A DNA stretch of 64,000 nucleotides from Ahaetulla prasina (lineage: Eukaryota > Chordata > Lepidosauria > Squamata > Colubridae). The stretch spans positions 29,840,435-29,904,434 of the forward strand of contig NC_080541.1 in assembly GCF_028640845.1 (NCBI RefSeq), read 5' to 3'. Below the pieces are notes generated by a model that saw nothing but the letters and a program-made list of their open reading frames with translations, made no database searches and was not told the DNA's origin. Shown here one piece after another: positions 36,590-49,126 of this stretch (positions within the stretch are counted from its first letter, which is position 1; each line of letters starts with the position of its first letter). The position numbers and the translations under genes were made by a program.

Positions 36590-36905
36590 ACTGAGAATCT
36601 CTACAAACTTTTAACAGAAGAATCTCTTCTAGCCTCAGCTCCTTTCAAATGGGTTATAACCAAGCACTTGGCCTGAAGTGAGCATGCTAAAAGGCAAATT
36701 CTGGTTGAAGAAGCCAGTCTTGCAAATTTCTAAGCAGCAAGCTAAATAGCGACTTATAGACCAAAGCCAGAATTCTGCATGCATCTAGAAACTGTGAAAG
36801 AGGTGTGAAATATAGCTGGTGTGTAATGCCTGTCTCTAAACAGACAACTGTATTTTGTGCAAATTGTAGTTTCCAAGTAGTTTTCAGTTTCAAATAGTTC
36901 ACATT
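36590..36905 (-). mobile_element. CR1 LINE fragment
   Basis: The minus strand reads WKLQFAQNTVVCLETGITHQ and LVYKSLFSLLLRNLQDWLLQ, matching the CR1 order KLQLVQNAAA...FKVLV.TYKAL...L.D.LLP. Degraded. Confidence 0.65.
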
Positions 36906-37714
36906 TGCAGTATGCCCACTCCTATTTAGTGATTACCTTGGTTAGTGAATGTTTGCATATACAATGGTAATAAAAATAATAATTTTATAACCAATACATT
37001 TACAACCAAATTTTGTATACTTGTTAACGTTGCATGCTAGAGTAAGTGTAATGAGTGCATAGCTGTACAGGATAATTTTATTTCAATGAAATGACAGTAA
37101 ACAGCAATTTTTGCAATATCTCTGTCTCTGTTTCTCTCTCAGTCTGGCCTTGCTCTTACTTTATGACCTAGTCATTCAAATGAAACTCAGTTGCTAAACA
37201 TGGAGTGGGTGTAATCCAAATGTTTATTAATGAAAATGATTTACTGTTTTAAGAGCTTCATGCTGTGGTTAGGGCTGCAAATGGCACAACCAGCTAAAAC
37301 TGAGTAAATAACCTCCTGGCCATAGCCTCTGCCTTGCCCAACCAGGAGTATGAATTTATAAGCAGGCCACCAAGGACAGACCTGCTTCCTCAAGGGTAGT
37401 GCTTTCCCTTTGAGGAACAAAAATTACCAATGAATCAACAGTAACTCCATTTTGCTTAGGTCCATTTTCGACTATGCAGATATTTACTGCTTTCAAGACA
37501 AGACTTCCCCAGCATCCCCAGCATAGCAGCTGGAATCAATAGCATTCAAATGATTCTAATCCTCAAAAAGATATATGATTTTACCAGTAATTTCTTGCAC
37601 ATGACATATAATGGGTGAGGAAGGATCAAACCTTATGGTATTTAAAGGTGAGGAACCCCCAAACTGACTTCTCCTATAACTGCAGACTGGAAGTGATATC
37701 TAAGCACTTATAAT
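36906..37714. other. Intron, no gene seen
   Basis: Intronic sequence of mixed composition. No gene or repeat was resolved. Confidence 0.45.
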
Positions 37715-38762
37715 GAGTCTGACTCTGTTTAGTGAGATGCTACAAGGATTGATACTCTCTCCTCTCCTATTTAACATTTTTAACATTTAAGCTACTGGCT
37801 GATATCATCTGAGGGTTTGGGTGAGGATATCTCCACTCTGGGCCAGCCAATGATGATGTTGTGAACATCCTGTCTTTATCTGGAGGCTGTGGGGGTCTGG
37901 ATGGGCAACAACAGGTTTCAACTCAAGTGGGTTTGGGTTTTAGGACCTCTGGATTCTGGAGTCATTTCACTTCTTGTTCTGGGTGGAGACTGCACTATCC
38001 CAGACAGAACCTATGTGTAATTTGGGAATACTCGTGGATTTGAAGCTCTTATTCAAAGAACTGGTGTCAGCAATGGCTAGGAGAGTTTTGGCACAGCTAC
38101 ATGATTGTTCCTTGAATGGGTTCTGTTCACAATCACTCATGTTGTGATCGATTTCGAATTGGACTACTGCAATGGATGAGGCTGCCCTTATAGAGCATTT
38201 AGAAGCTTCGGCTGGTGCAAAACACAGCAGCAAAGGCAGTTGTGGATGCTTTTCATTTATCACCTGTAGCATCTCTTTTATGTATGCTTCTGGGTTCAAT
38301 TCAAGTTGCAGATTGTGACCTATGAAGCCCTAAATGTCACAAGGTTGGATTGCTTGTGGGATCATCTCACCAAAATTGTATCTACTTGTCCTGCAACATC
38401 TAGGAAGAGATATGTGCTCCAGATCCCATCAAAAAATGTCATCTGATTGATCCCCGAAGGAGAGCCTTTTGTATCATGGTGCCCAAACTCTGGAAAGTCT
38501 TTCTTCTGGGGACTATACTTGCCCTGACCCTGTTGGCTTTCCAAAAGGCTCTTAAAACCAGGTTTTATTGCCGAGCTTGGTGCCTATGGTGTGTGATTGA
38601 GACTGTATGTTGCATACAGTGCTGATTTTTAGTTTGGCTCTTACTCTATATTTATTCTTTCATGTTGTGCTATGATGTTCTTATTTTGTTTTTATTCCAT
38701 GTTAGCCATCTAGAGTAATAGGGTTGAGATGGATGCCCATATAAATTGAAACAATAAATAAG
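37715..38762 (+). mobile_element. L3/CR1 LINE, 3' half
   Basis: Plus-strand L3-type copy. LQGLILSPLLFNIF (37745-37790) is motif B; later text matches the reverse-transcriptase C terminus (DFELDYCNG near 38150, LWKVFLLGTILALTLLAFQK near 38490). The tail GCCATCTAGAGTAATAGGGT and CCCATATAAATTGAAACAAT is the usual L3 3' end, finishing in AATAAATAA. Many stops. Confidence 0.78.
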
Positions 38763-38823
38763 CCTGAATCCTGATTGAAAGGGATTCTAATAATCTACAT
38801 CTTTTAAGGAATTCTGGGTATTC

Positions 38824-39202
38824 CAGGAGCCCTCGACTTACAACCAATCATCTAGTGATTGTTCGAAGTCACAACGGCACTGAATAGTGACTTATGACCA
38901 TTTTTCACACATACAACCATCGCAGCAACCCCATGGCCATGTGATCAAAATTGGACACTTGGCAACTGGCATGTATTTATGATGGTTGCAATGTCTCGGA
39001 GTCATGTGATCACCTTTTGCAACCCTTTGATAAGCAAAGTCAATGGGGAAACCAGATTAATTAAACAACCATATTACTAACTTAACAACTACAATGACTC
39101 ATTTAACAACTGTGACAAATGGGGGAAAACTCACTTAACAACTATGGGGCTTAGCAATGGAAATTTTGGGCTTAATTGTGGCTGTAAATTGAGAACTACC
39201 TG
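38824..39202. mobile_element. TA-type MITE (CAGGTAGTCCTCGACTTA family)
   Basis: Ends CAGGAGCCCTCGACTTA and, inverted, CAGGTAGTTCTCAATTTA. The internal text (CATGTGATCAAAATTGGACA, ACTTGGCAACTGGCATG, TCACTTAACAACTATGG) is shared with copies at 42863, 46478, 52738 and 61017. Non-autonomous. Confidence 0.8.
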
Positions 39203-39774
39203 TATTATGGCCATGGTGCCATAATGTGAGCTATTTATTCATTTTTAACCAGGCAAAACAATAAAATTTTGATATAACATTCTTGGGCTGCTCATAGTAG
39301 CACTGAACAATCATTTTTCTCACATTCATATATAAACTCTATTCCACAAACTTCTGAACAATTAATATATATTTTAGAATATATCAGAATATGCATCTTA
39401 ATTTATGTTTCCATCTATAACTGATTCACACAGGTGGTCCATTATAGGTAAAGTATCAAAACCTGCTTCATAAATTTTAGCCGTGATATACACATACATT
39501 ATTCATACATTATTTTCACTGTTAGAATATTTATATGGCCCCTATAATACAACAATCCTGCAAAGTTCAAATTCCTATGAATTGAATAAAATTAATAAAC
39601 ATTTGCAACCCTCTAAAAGACAGTAGTAATGCCATTTTAAAGATAAAATTCTAACCTATATTTTCAGAGCTCTGGAAATAAGACAAATTAAAATTCAAAT
39701 GTTTTTAAAATATAAAACTATTTTCTTTTTTTAAAACTTCCTATAATTTATTTTAATTTAAAATGTTCACTTAC
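39203..39774. other. RIMS2 intron, no feature seen
   Basis: AT-rich intron just downstream (transcript sense) of exon 39775-39884. Confidence 0.6.
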
Positions 39775-39884
39775 TTCTCTCCAGAGTCCCTTTTGGTGGG
39801 AGTTGTGGCAACTGTCTACCCCTGCGTCCTGCCACCGGAGTACTTGATGGGCTTGTTTGGACTGATCCCGAATGAGCATGTGAC
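39775..39884 (-). CDS. RIMS2: RIMS2 coding exon (RIM-BP-binding motif)
   Basis: A 110-nt exon. The minus strand reads G then SHAHSGSVQTSPSSTPVAGR and RGRQLPQLPPKGTLER, ending with one base of the next codon. RQLPQLPPKG is the proline-rich RxxPxxP motif by which RIMs bind the SH3 domains of RIM-BP and so couple to calcium channels. LPQLPPKGTLER is the RIM2 form; RIM1 has a different continuation. The acceptor is ...TGTCCTGTAG|G and the donor AGAA|GTAAGTG, near consensus. The first G completes the Arg codon begun by exon 41372-41545 (AG|G). The final A joins GT of exon 5237-5337 to give Ser. Confidence 0.95.
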
Positions 39885-40242
39885 CTACAGGACACATCAA
39901 CAGAAACCATCAATTGCAACATATATTTATTCTTATGTAGTTTGAGAACAAAGGAATGATTAATGGCTTTCGTGCATGTTGTACTTTAATTGAAATGATG
40001 ACAATTCAACCTTAAAGATTTTGAAAAGCGTAGTTACCAATAAGTTTATCTAGAAACTAAGGGGAACAATACTGAAAAGATGACACCGAATATGTTTTGT
40101 AACTGCATATGTTAACCATATAAAGAAATATATGTAGAGGTATATGCATACTGAGACATACTGAAAGAAAGTTAAAAAAAAGAAGTATATGTATAAATAT
40201 GACTATTTCCATGCTCAACTAACAAACATTTCAAATTCTAAC
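39885..40242. other. RIMS2 intron
   Basis: AT-rich intron between exon 39775-39884 and the palindromic element. No feature seen. Confidence 0.6.
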
Positions 40243-40244
40243 TA

Positions 40245-40655
40245 CCGTATATACTCGAGTATAAGCCGAGTTTTTCAGCACGTTTTTTGTGCTGAAAAAC
40301 GTCCCCTCGGCTTATACTCGGGTCTCTGACTTATACTCGGATCGGCTTATACTCAGTTTTTTTTAAAGCCCCTCGGCTTATACTCGAGTATATACGGCTT
40401 ATACTCGAGTTTTTTTTTCTTTTCTTTTTTTCACATTTTACCGGACGGCGCGGGGAAGCCCTGCCGGTGCAGTGAGAGGGCGGGGCGGGGGGGCCGCCAG
40501 CCTTCTCAGCTGAGGGAGGGAGGGTTTCCCCAACCGGTAGGTGCCTCATTTCCCACCCTCGGCTTATACTCGAGTCCCCAGTTTACCCCAGTTTTTGGGG
40601 TAAAATTGGGGACCTCGGCTTATACTCGGATCGGCTTATATTCGAGTATATACGG
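40245..40655. mobile_element. TA-flanked palindromic MITE with iterated motif
   Basis: A 411-bp element starting CCGTATATACTCGAGTATAA and ending in its near-inverse, CGAGTATATACGG, with TA directly outside on both sides (40243-40244, 40656-40657). The motif TCGGCTTATACTCG or its complement recurs about nine times, in both orientations. The centre (40440-40550) is GC-rich. No transposase frame. The TA flank suggests Tc1/mariner-type mobilisation, but the flank is part of a palindrome, so this is not certain. Confidence 0.75.
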
Positions 40656-41371
40656 TAATACTGAGATGATGATTTACACAGCCATGAATTTGATGACAGG
40701 CAATAACACAAGAGTATATTTCAATGAGTGAAATGAAATAATAACATCATTGTTACTGATTCTTATAATTCACTATAGAAAAGCAAAGAAGCCATACAAT
40801 AATCTGATTTGGCCAAAATTAGATTAACAAATGTCTTCTCCAACTTCATTCCATTATTTATATAAACAAACTAAATAAATCAACACTGTGTAATCATGAA
40901 TAAAATACATTACAAAAACAAGACAAATGCAAAACATGCACACAGCAAATAAGAGAAAAGAGTGATTAATATATCGAATTAGTGCAAATTTAAGAAACTA
41001 TTTTAAAGTATCATTTGATGTTATGATTATTATTCCACAAGCGATGCCTGATGATCACATTTAATTACTTCTTCTGTAAGAGAAATACATGAGAAATTAT
41101 GAAGTGTTTGAGAATAAGAAATCACGCAGGATTCCTAATAAATGAGAAATCACAAACAAATGTAAGTAATTGTTATTAATTATTGTTAGTAAACAAATTA
41201 CAATGGCAGCCACACCATTATATCCCGATGGAATATAAATAGTGTGTTGAAGTTGGCAGGGTTAGTATCTACAACTACTGGTGATCAGCCAATGATGAAA
41301 GGAAATACTATTGAAGTTTTTGAAAAATAAAAAAGTGAGCTGGTGGGGCAGGATTAATCCGTCTGTTTCAC

Positions 41372-41545
41372 CTCGATAATGCAGGTGAGGGAGGGGCAGA
41401 TCTTCCAGTCATTAATGAAGGCATCGATCTCATGAGGTTTGACTCAGGACGCTCAGTGGATCGGGAGCGGGGGCTGGGCCGCTCTAGCACTGGACGCTGT
41501 TCTGTTGATCTGGATCTTTGATATGGTAGTCTAGGTTCCCAATTC
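41372..41545 (-). CDS. RIMS2: RIMS2 coding exon, proximal copy
   Basis: A 174-nt exon (58 codons). The minus strand reads (AG)G then NWEPRLPYQRSRSTEQRPVL, ERPSPRSRSTERPESNLMRS and MPSLMTGRSAPPSPALS, ending AG. This is the Arg/Ser-rich stretch of the RIM2 C2A-C2B linker, with the strongly conserved LMRSMPSLMTGRSAPPSPAL core. Acceptor CATTACAG|G; donor TCGAG|GTGAAA. Both borders are in phase 2, so the exon can be skipped or repeated without a frame change. It lies in copy 1 of the tandem duplication and is the copy nearer the next exon. Confidence 0.95.
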
Positions 41546-42862
41546 CTGTAATGTTAGTCAAAAAGCAGCTCAATTGACTTTAATCTGTGGTTATGCATTA
41601 TGCCGCAGCACATTGGATTTGGAGCTATCCAACATAAGCTAATTTTAATAACTTTTTAAAGTTTTCTTCTTGCTAATATTAAGTGGGTATAAAGAAGTAT
41701 ACTTCCTTAAAACGGTCATGTGAAGAAAATTATTTAGACAGTTTAATAATGCAGTGGAATAAAATCTATTAATTTTGCATTAAATCGCATTACTATTTTG
41801 GGAAAATTCAAAATTCAAAAGAAAAGGTGCAGTTCTCTTGAAATATTAAACAGATTAATATTTTTTTAAAAAATCATATATTCCATTATCTGTCAGCAGT
41901 TATTTATGGTGGTTCATTTCAACAGGATCACTTAATATGAACAAAGGATTTTTAAAATCCTGAATAACATTTCTCATTTACTGTGTATTAGTTTAACTGT
42001 CAGGTATAACTGTAGCAAGAATTAAACAATTTTAAATGAGAACAAACGTATTTGATATTGAACAAAGTATTTGACATATGCACATATGGCATAAGCTGTA
42101 CTTTTGTGCAAAAAAGATCCAACACATCAGATTCAAGGACATCCAAGAAACCAAATGAAAAATATGAAAAATATGAAAACAATTATTAAAAATTACTGTA
42201 GCAGAAATTAATTTTAGGCAATGGCTGCAAACTGGTTCTATAATATAGCAAGATTTTTACAGTGTGTTATTAAAAGATCCTTACAGTCTGTAAAGTTTTC
42301 TCTCAATAAGGATAACATATTGACTGAGAAAACAATTAAATACTGTCATACATTTATTTTAACTCATGAACTTAGCTTCAACTGAACAGAAAACATTTAA
42401 ATTTAGTATTAAAGAGAGCAAAAGAACACTAGATAGTTGTATTACAGAGAGGTCATAAAATTGCAAAATGTGTTTCAAAAGCTATCCTTTAGTATAGAAT
42501 TGATTTGAATTTTTCATAACTTGTATTTTTTTTCCAGTAAAGCATCATCTAGAGAAACCCAATGCGGGCGGGGGCAGAGAATATCTGATTCAATAAAGTT
42601 TATTTAGGTTTTTTTAAAGCAACTGAAAAATGAGCTAAAATGTTATTGCTTATTTATTTACTGTCATAGGGAAAAACAGTGAGAATCGAATATACACAGA
42701 AGTGATACACGTTCATTTAAAAAAAACCCACGATAAAATAAAATAATATAGAAGAGGCTCTAGAGTCAAATTCTTGCCTGCTGATGCAAATTTCAACAGA
42801 ACCAAATGTAGCTATTTTCATGAAGATATTAATGAACTGATCCTGTGATAAAAATTATATTA

Positions 42863-43249
42863 CAAGTAATCCTTGACTTACAACCATTCCTTTAGTGACC
42901 ATTTGAATGGCACTGAAAATAGTGACTTATTGGTCCTCTCACTCAAAATTGCTGTAATATCCCCACAGTCACATGATCTAAATTTGAGTGCTTGGCAATT
43001 GACATTAATTTAGAATGGTTGCAGGGTCCCGGGGTCATATTATTGCCATTTGCAACCTTCCAGCTGGCTTCCAACAAACAAAGCCAATACGGAGTTGGAT
43101 TTCCTTAATGACTTGCTTAACAAGTGCAGTGATTTGCTTAACCATAGCAAAACAACAACAACAACAACCAGGCATGACTCACTTAAGAACTATTTTGCTT
43201 AGAAACTGAAATTCTGGTTCCAATTGTGGTCACAAGTCGAGGACCACTT
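42863..43249. mobile_element. TA-type MITE in duplication copy 1
   Basis: Ends CAAGTAATCCTTGACTTACA and, inverted, AAGTGGTCCTCGACTTG, with the same internal motifs as the element at 38824-39202. It contains (CAA)n near 43150. Confidence 0.75.
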
Positions 43250-43982
43250 ATACGTCACCTTAAGACCTACTAAAGAGATACTATTAGGCGTTCTAGATAT
43301 AATAAAAAGAACAGTGCAGCAATACGCTAGAGAGCTGTGTCTTCCTTTGAGCATTTTATAAGTAAGACATCAAACCTTGCTAAAGTAAAGGTTTTCCGAT
43401 GAAGAACAAATACCAATATTGATATAGATAACATAGATATAAATAAAATACATAGAACAGTTCTCTATTGCAAAAGTTTAACACTTTCAACTGATCTCTT
43501 TGCAAATCCAAATCAACAGTTAATTAATGTTCCTTTCATTTGATTGTACATGAAGGCCTGACAGAAAAGATCAAAACAATAGTTTCACTTTAAGCTCCAA
43601 ACAGGCAGGCATGTTTGATTGTAAGATCAGCAAAGAAGGGTTAAGTGTCAGAAGGGAAGCCTACCTAGAATCAGGCTTTTAAAGACAGATTTCAATCTGA
43701 TTTAGGATTACCTTCCTAAGTTCCTACCAATAAAACAATTGAGGGTTTTATTGGTAAAAGATTTGGAGTGTCTGTATTCTGAATCTCTGTATTCATAAAA
43801 TAGTTTAAGCACACTAAACTGCATGAGTTGAATTGTATAGCTCGACATACCAATATCAAAGGTGTATAAGGAAGGAGAGATACCTCTGCAACAAGCATAG
43901 GGGTATGCTTTTGAACATTTCCTTTACATGGGGAGAATATTTCCTTTACATGGGTGGAAGGAATATATTTAATTAGAATTTA

Positions 43983-44215
43983 TTTATTTTTTCCTGCTTT
44001 TATTATTTTTACAAAACAATTCAAGGTGGTGAACATACCTAATGCTCTCTTCTCTTTTATTCTCCCCCACAAGCCTATGAAGTAAGATGGACTGAGAGAG
44101 AGAGTGAGTGGCCCAAAATTACCTAGCCAACTTGTATGCCTAAGGTAGTACTAGAATTCACAGACTTCCAGTTTCTAACCTGGTGCCTTCAACCATTAGA
44201 CCAACTGACTCTATT
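43983..44215 (+). mobile_element. SINE-like repeat in duplication copy 1
   Basis: TTCAAGGTGGTGAACATACC, GTGGCCCAAAATTACCTAGC and CCTTCAACCATTAGACCAAC are the landmarks of a common amniote SINE-type repeat with an L2/CR1-like first part. Family name not assigned. Confidence 0.6.
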
Positions 44216-44986
44216 CAGTTGCAAATCTGAACAAGAATGTGGCAACCCTGCAGCAAATTACCAAATGGCAGATAGTTCCCTGAATGAAGGCATTCCAATT
44301 TCTGCAAATACTTCAAATAGTAAGAATAGCTTAGAATACTACTGTTTCATATTTTAATCAGAAGAGTTTGCAAATGAAAAAGTTTATGAGTCTTGAATTA
44401 TCCTCAAACAAATTTACAAAGATTACCTCATATTTTCTTCTGAATCTGTATGCAAATTTTCTGAATGGAAAGCTTGATCTGCCAACATATCCATTGTTTC
44501 ACTTCTTTAATACCAAAACTGAAAAGTAACCTTAACTTGCAATTGGTTGACTAGCTGCAAGGCAGTTTAATGAAAAACAAACAAACACAAAAGTGTTTAT
44601 CAGGGTCCCCAAACATTTTAAAATTTATCTGAAGGAATGGAATATAAATCCACAAGCGATGCCTGATGATCACATTTAATTACTTCTTCTGTAAGAGAAA
44701 TACATGAGAAATTATGAAGTGTTTGAGAATAAGAAATCACGCAGGATTCCTAATAAATGAGAAATCACAAACAAATGTAAGTAATTGTTATTAATTATTG
44801 TTAGTAAACAAATTACAATGGCAGCCACACCATTATATCCCGATGGAATATAAATAGTGTGTTGAAGTTGGCAGGGTTAGTATCTACAACTACTGGTGAT
44901 CAGCCAATGATGAAAGGAAATACTATTGAAGTTTTTGAAAAATAAAAAAGTGAGCTGGTGGGGCAGGATTAATCCGTCTGTTTCAC

Positions 44987-45160
44987 CTCGATAATGCAGG
45001 TGAGGGAGGGGCAGATCTTCCAGTCATTAATGAAGGCATCGATCTCATGAGGTTTGACTCAGGACGCTCAGTGGATCGGGAGCGGGGGCTGGGCCGCTCT
45101 AGCACTGGACGCTGTTCTGTTGATCTGGATCTTTGATATGGTAGTCTAGGTTCCCAATTC
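44987..45160 (-). CDS. RIMS2: RIMS2 coding exon, distal copy
   Basis: Copy of exon 41372-41545 with the same splice sites, phase and 58 codons; I see no difference between the two exon copies. In transcript order it comes first, directly after exon 54927-54989 (CAC AG|G AAT). If both copies are real and spliced in, the protein gains a second 58-residue Arg/Ser-rich block in frame. Confidence 0.9.
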
Positions 45161-46477
45161 CTGTAATGTTAGTCAAAAAGCAGCTCAATTGACTTTAATC
45201 TGTGGTTATGCATTATGCCGCAGCACATTGGATTTGGAGCTATCCAACATAAGCTAATTTTAATAACTTTTTAAAGTTTTCTTCTTGCTAATATTAAGTG
45301 GGTATAAAGAAGTATACTTCCTTAAAACGGTCATGTGAAGAAAATTATTTAGACAGTTTAATAATGCAGTGGAATAAAATCTATTAATTTTGCATTAAAT
45401 CGCATTACTATTTTGGGAAAATTCAAAATTCAAAAGAAAAGGTGCAGTTCTCTTGAAATATTAAACAGATTAATATTTTTTTAAAAAATCATATATTCCA
45501 TTATCTGTCAGCAGTTATTTATGGTGGTTCATTTCAACAGGATCACTTAATATGAACAAAGGATTTTTAAAATCCTGAATAACATTTCTCATTTACTGTG
45601 TATTAGTTTAACTGTCAGGTATAACTGTAGCAAGAATTAAACAATTTTAAATGAGAACAAACGTATTTGATATTGAACAAAGTATTTGACATATGCACAT
45701 ATGGCATAATCTGTACTTTTGTGCAAAAAAGATCCAACACATCAGATTCAAGGACATCCAAGAAACCAAATGAAAAATATGAAAAATATGAAAACAATTA
45801 TTAAAAATTACTGTAGCAGAAATTAATTTTAGGCAATGGCTGCAAACTGGTTCTATAATATAGCAAGATTTTTACAGTGTGTTATTAAAAGATCCTTACA
45901 GTCTGTAAAGTTTTCTCTCAATAAGGATAACATATTGACTGAGAAAACAATTAAATACTGTCATACATTTATTTTAACTCATGAACTTAGCTTCAACTGA
46001 ACAGAAAACATTTAAATTTAGTATTAAAGAGAGCAAAAGAACACTAGATAGTTGTATTACAGAGAGGTCATAAAATTGCAAAATGTGTTTCAAAAGCTAT
46101 CCTTTAGTATAGAATTGATTTGAATTTTTCATAACTTGTATTTTTTTTCCAGTAAAGCATCATCTAGAGAAACCCAATGCGGGCGGGGGCGGAGAATATC
46201 TGATTCAATAAAGTTTATTTAGGTTTTTTTAAAGCAACTGAAAAATGAGCTAAAATGTTATTGCTTATTTATTTACTGTCATAGGGAAAAACAGTGAGAA
46301 TCGAATATACACAGAAGTGATACACGTTCATTTAAAAAAAATCCACGATAAAATAAAATAATATAGAAGAGGCTCTAGAGTCAAATTCTTGCCTGCTGAT
46401 GCAAATTTCAACAGAACCAAATGTAGCTATTTTCATGAAGATATTAATGAACTGATCCTGTGATAAAAATTATATTA

Positions 46478-46866
46478 CAAGTAATCCTTGACTTACAACC
46501 ATTCCTTTAGTGACCATTTGAATGGCACTGAAAATAGTGACTTATTGGTCCTCTCACTCAAAATTGCTGTAATATCCCCACAGTCACATGATCTAAATTT
46601 GAGTGCTTGGCAATTGACATTAATTTAGAATGGTTGCAGGGTCCCGGGGTCATATTATTGCCATTTGCAACCTTCCAGCTGGCTTCCAACAAACAAAGCC
46701 AATACGGAAGTTGGATTTCCTTAATGACTTGCTTAACAAGTGCAGTGATTTGCTTAACCATAGCAAAACAACAACAACAACAACCAGGCATGACTCACTT
46801 AAGAACTATTTTGCTTAGAAACTGAAATTCTGGTTCCAATTGTGGTCACAAGTCGAGGACCACTTA
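46478..46866. mobile_element. TA-type MITE in duplication copy 2
   Basis: Copy of 42863-43249 within the tandem duplication, with one extra base near 46710. Confidence 0.75.
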
Positions 46867-47600
46867 TACGTCACCTTAAGACCTACTAAAGAGATACTAT
46901 TAGGCGTTCTAGATATAATAAAAAGAACAGTGCAGCAATACGCTAGGAGAGCTGTGTCTTCCTTTGAGCATTTTTATAAGTAAGACATCAAACCTTGCTA
47001 AAGTAAAGGTTTTCCGATGAAGAACAAATACCAATATTGATATAGATAACATAGATATAAATAAAATACATAGAACAGTTCTCTATTGCAAAAGTTTAAC
47101 ACTTTCAACTGATCTCTTTGCAAATCCAAATCAACAGTTAATTAATGTTCCTTTCATTTGATTGTACATGAAGGCCTGACAGAAAAGATCAAAACAATAG
47201 TTTCACTTTAAGCTCCAAACAGGCAGGCATGTTTGATTGTAAGATCAGCAAAGAAGGGTTAAGTGTCAGAAGGGAAGCCTACCTAGAATCAGGCTTTTAA
47301 AGACAGATTTCAATCTGATTTAGGATTACCTTCCTAAGTTCCTACCAATAAAACAATTGAGGGTTTTATTGGTAAAAGATTTGGAGTGTCTGTATTCTGA
47401 ATCTCTGTATTCATAAAATAGTTTAAGCACACTAAACTGCATGAGTTGAATTGTATAGCTCGACATACCAATATCAAAGGTGTATAAGGAAGGAGAGATA
47501 CCTCTGCAACAAGCATAGGGGTATGCTTTTGAACATTTCCTTTACATGGGGAGAATATTTCCTTTACATGGGTGGAAGGAATATATTTAATTAGAATTTA

Positions 47601-47833
47601 TTTATTTTTTCCTGCTTTTATTATTTTTACAAAACAATTCAAGGTGGTGAACATACCTAATGCTCTCTTCTCTTTTATTCTCCCCCACAAGCCTATGAAG
47701 TAAGATGGACTGAGAGAGAGAGTGAGTGGCCCAAAATTACCTAGCCAACTTGTATGCCTAAGGTAGTACTAGAATTCACAGACTTCCAGTTTCTAACCTG
47801 GTGCCTTCAACCATTAGACCAACTGACTCTATT
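47601..47833 (+). mobile_element. SINE-like repeat in duplication copy 2
   Basis: Copy of 43983-44215 within the tandem duplication. Confidence 0.6.
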
Positions 47834-48267
47834 CAGTTGCAAATCTGAACAAGAATGTGGCAACCCTGCAGCAAATTACCAAATGGCAGATAGTTCCCTG
47901 AATGAAGGCATTCCAATTTCTGCAAATACTTCAAATAGTAAGAATAGCTTAGAATACTACTGTTTCATATTTTAATCAGAAGAGTTTGCAAATGAAAAAG
48001 TTTATGAGTCTTGAATTATCCTCAAACAAATTTACAAAGATTACCTCATATTTTCTTCTGAATCTGTATGCAAATTTTCTGAATGGAAAGCTTGATCTGC
48101 CAACATATCCATTGTTTCACTTCTTTAATACCAAAACTGAAAAGTAACCTTAACTTGCAATTGGTTGACTAGCTGCAAGGCAGTTTAATGAAAAACAAAC
48201 AAACACAAAAGTGTTTATCAGGGTCCCCAAACATTTTAAAATTTATCTGAAGGAATGGAATATAAAT

Positions 48268-48752
48268 AATAGGAAAAAGTTGGTTTTCTATTGATCTACT
48301 ATCTACTAAGGAGCTTAATATAAAAAAGAGGTCCAGATTTCAAAAAGAAAGACATCCATATAAAGATAAGAGAAAATTGATTTTCTCAGTTATAACTAGC
48401 TATCCTAAACCATTTTGGAGTAGACAATCTCATTTAAAATATTTTGCATTCCTTTTAATTTCTAATCTATTGCTATTACTTCTTGAATTTTAAAAACTTT
48501 CAGAGAAAATTCTTGTTTCATTTTATGTTGAAATGCTTTCCAACAATATAAAGTGAATTTAAGTCCTACCAATTCATTCATAATTTGTAATTTGACTAAT
48601 GACTGAAATCTATGTAAGAATAAAAATGTAAAGTCACAGTTAATTTTTTGCATTATGAAAATTGTTTATACATTCAATTATCAGTTGGTCAAAGATCTAT
48701 ATAATAACAGGAAATAGTACTATATATATTTATACTTTTTAACTGAGTATAT
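48268..48752. other. RIMS2 intron, no feature seen
   Basis: Unique AT-rich sequence between the tandem duplication and the L1-type insertion. Confidence 0.55.
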
Positions 48753-49126
48753 AAAATATTTATAGTTTTTTTTTTTTTTTTTTTTTTGTTCAAAAAGTTT
48801 TTATTAGTCAAAAAAGGTTTATACAAATACATATCAGGTATGGTAAATTTTCATTTTTCTTATCTAAAATAAGAATTTTACTCAAATTTTTTAACACATA
48901 CAACAGCCATAAGGCAAGCAGGTGACACGAAGTAGCAAAGTTTGCAAATTTTAAATACGTAATAAAGAAGAGTCAAGAATAAACAGAATATCGTACAAAA
49001 GAGAATAAGGAAAACCAACACAATCCCAAATATCTTTATCACTTCCTAGTTTTGGATCTCAGAACTCTGGGTTCAGCCTGACCCAACTCCAGGGCGCAAC
49101 AGCGGCAGCCGCTTCAGCCCCATGAT

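Larger units (their letters stand above)
41035..44649. repeat. 3.6-kb tandem duplication, copy 1
   Basis: 3615 bp, repeated at 44650-48267. It begins CCACAAGCGATGCCTGATGA and ends GGAATGGAATATAAAT. By eye the copies differ by about three substitutions (for example G/T near 42093, A/G near 42572, C/T near 42729) and three single-base insertions in copy 2. That gives roughly 99.8 percent identity. It contains RIMS2 exon 41372-41545, a MITE and a SINE-like repeat. The join has at most 1 bp of homology (T). Confidence 0.97.
44650..48267. repeat. 3.6-kb tandem duplication, copy 2
   Basis: 3618-bp head-to-tail copy of 41035-44649, with the same exon, MITE and SINE-like repeat. It ends TATAAAT and passes into unique sequence (AATAGGAAAAAG). 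The very low divergence means either a recent duplication or two alleles placed side by side in the assembly. Confidence 0.97.

Noticed and set aside
43015..46825. Duplicated short ORFs in the 3.6-kb repeat
   Set aside because: They fall in a MITE copy with (CAA)n and are duplicated with the repeat. Only the 174-nt RIMS2 exon looks coding.
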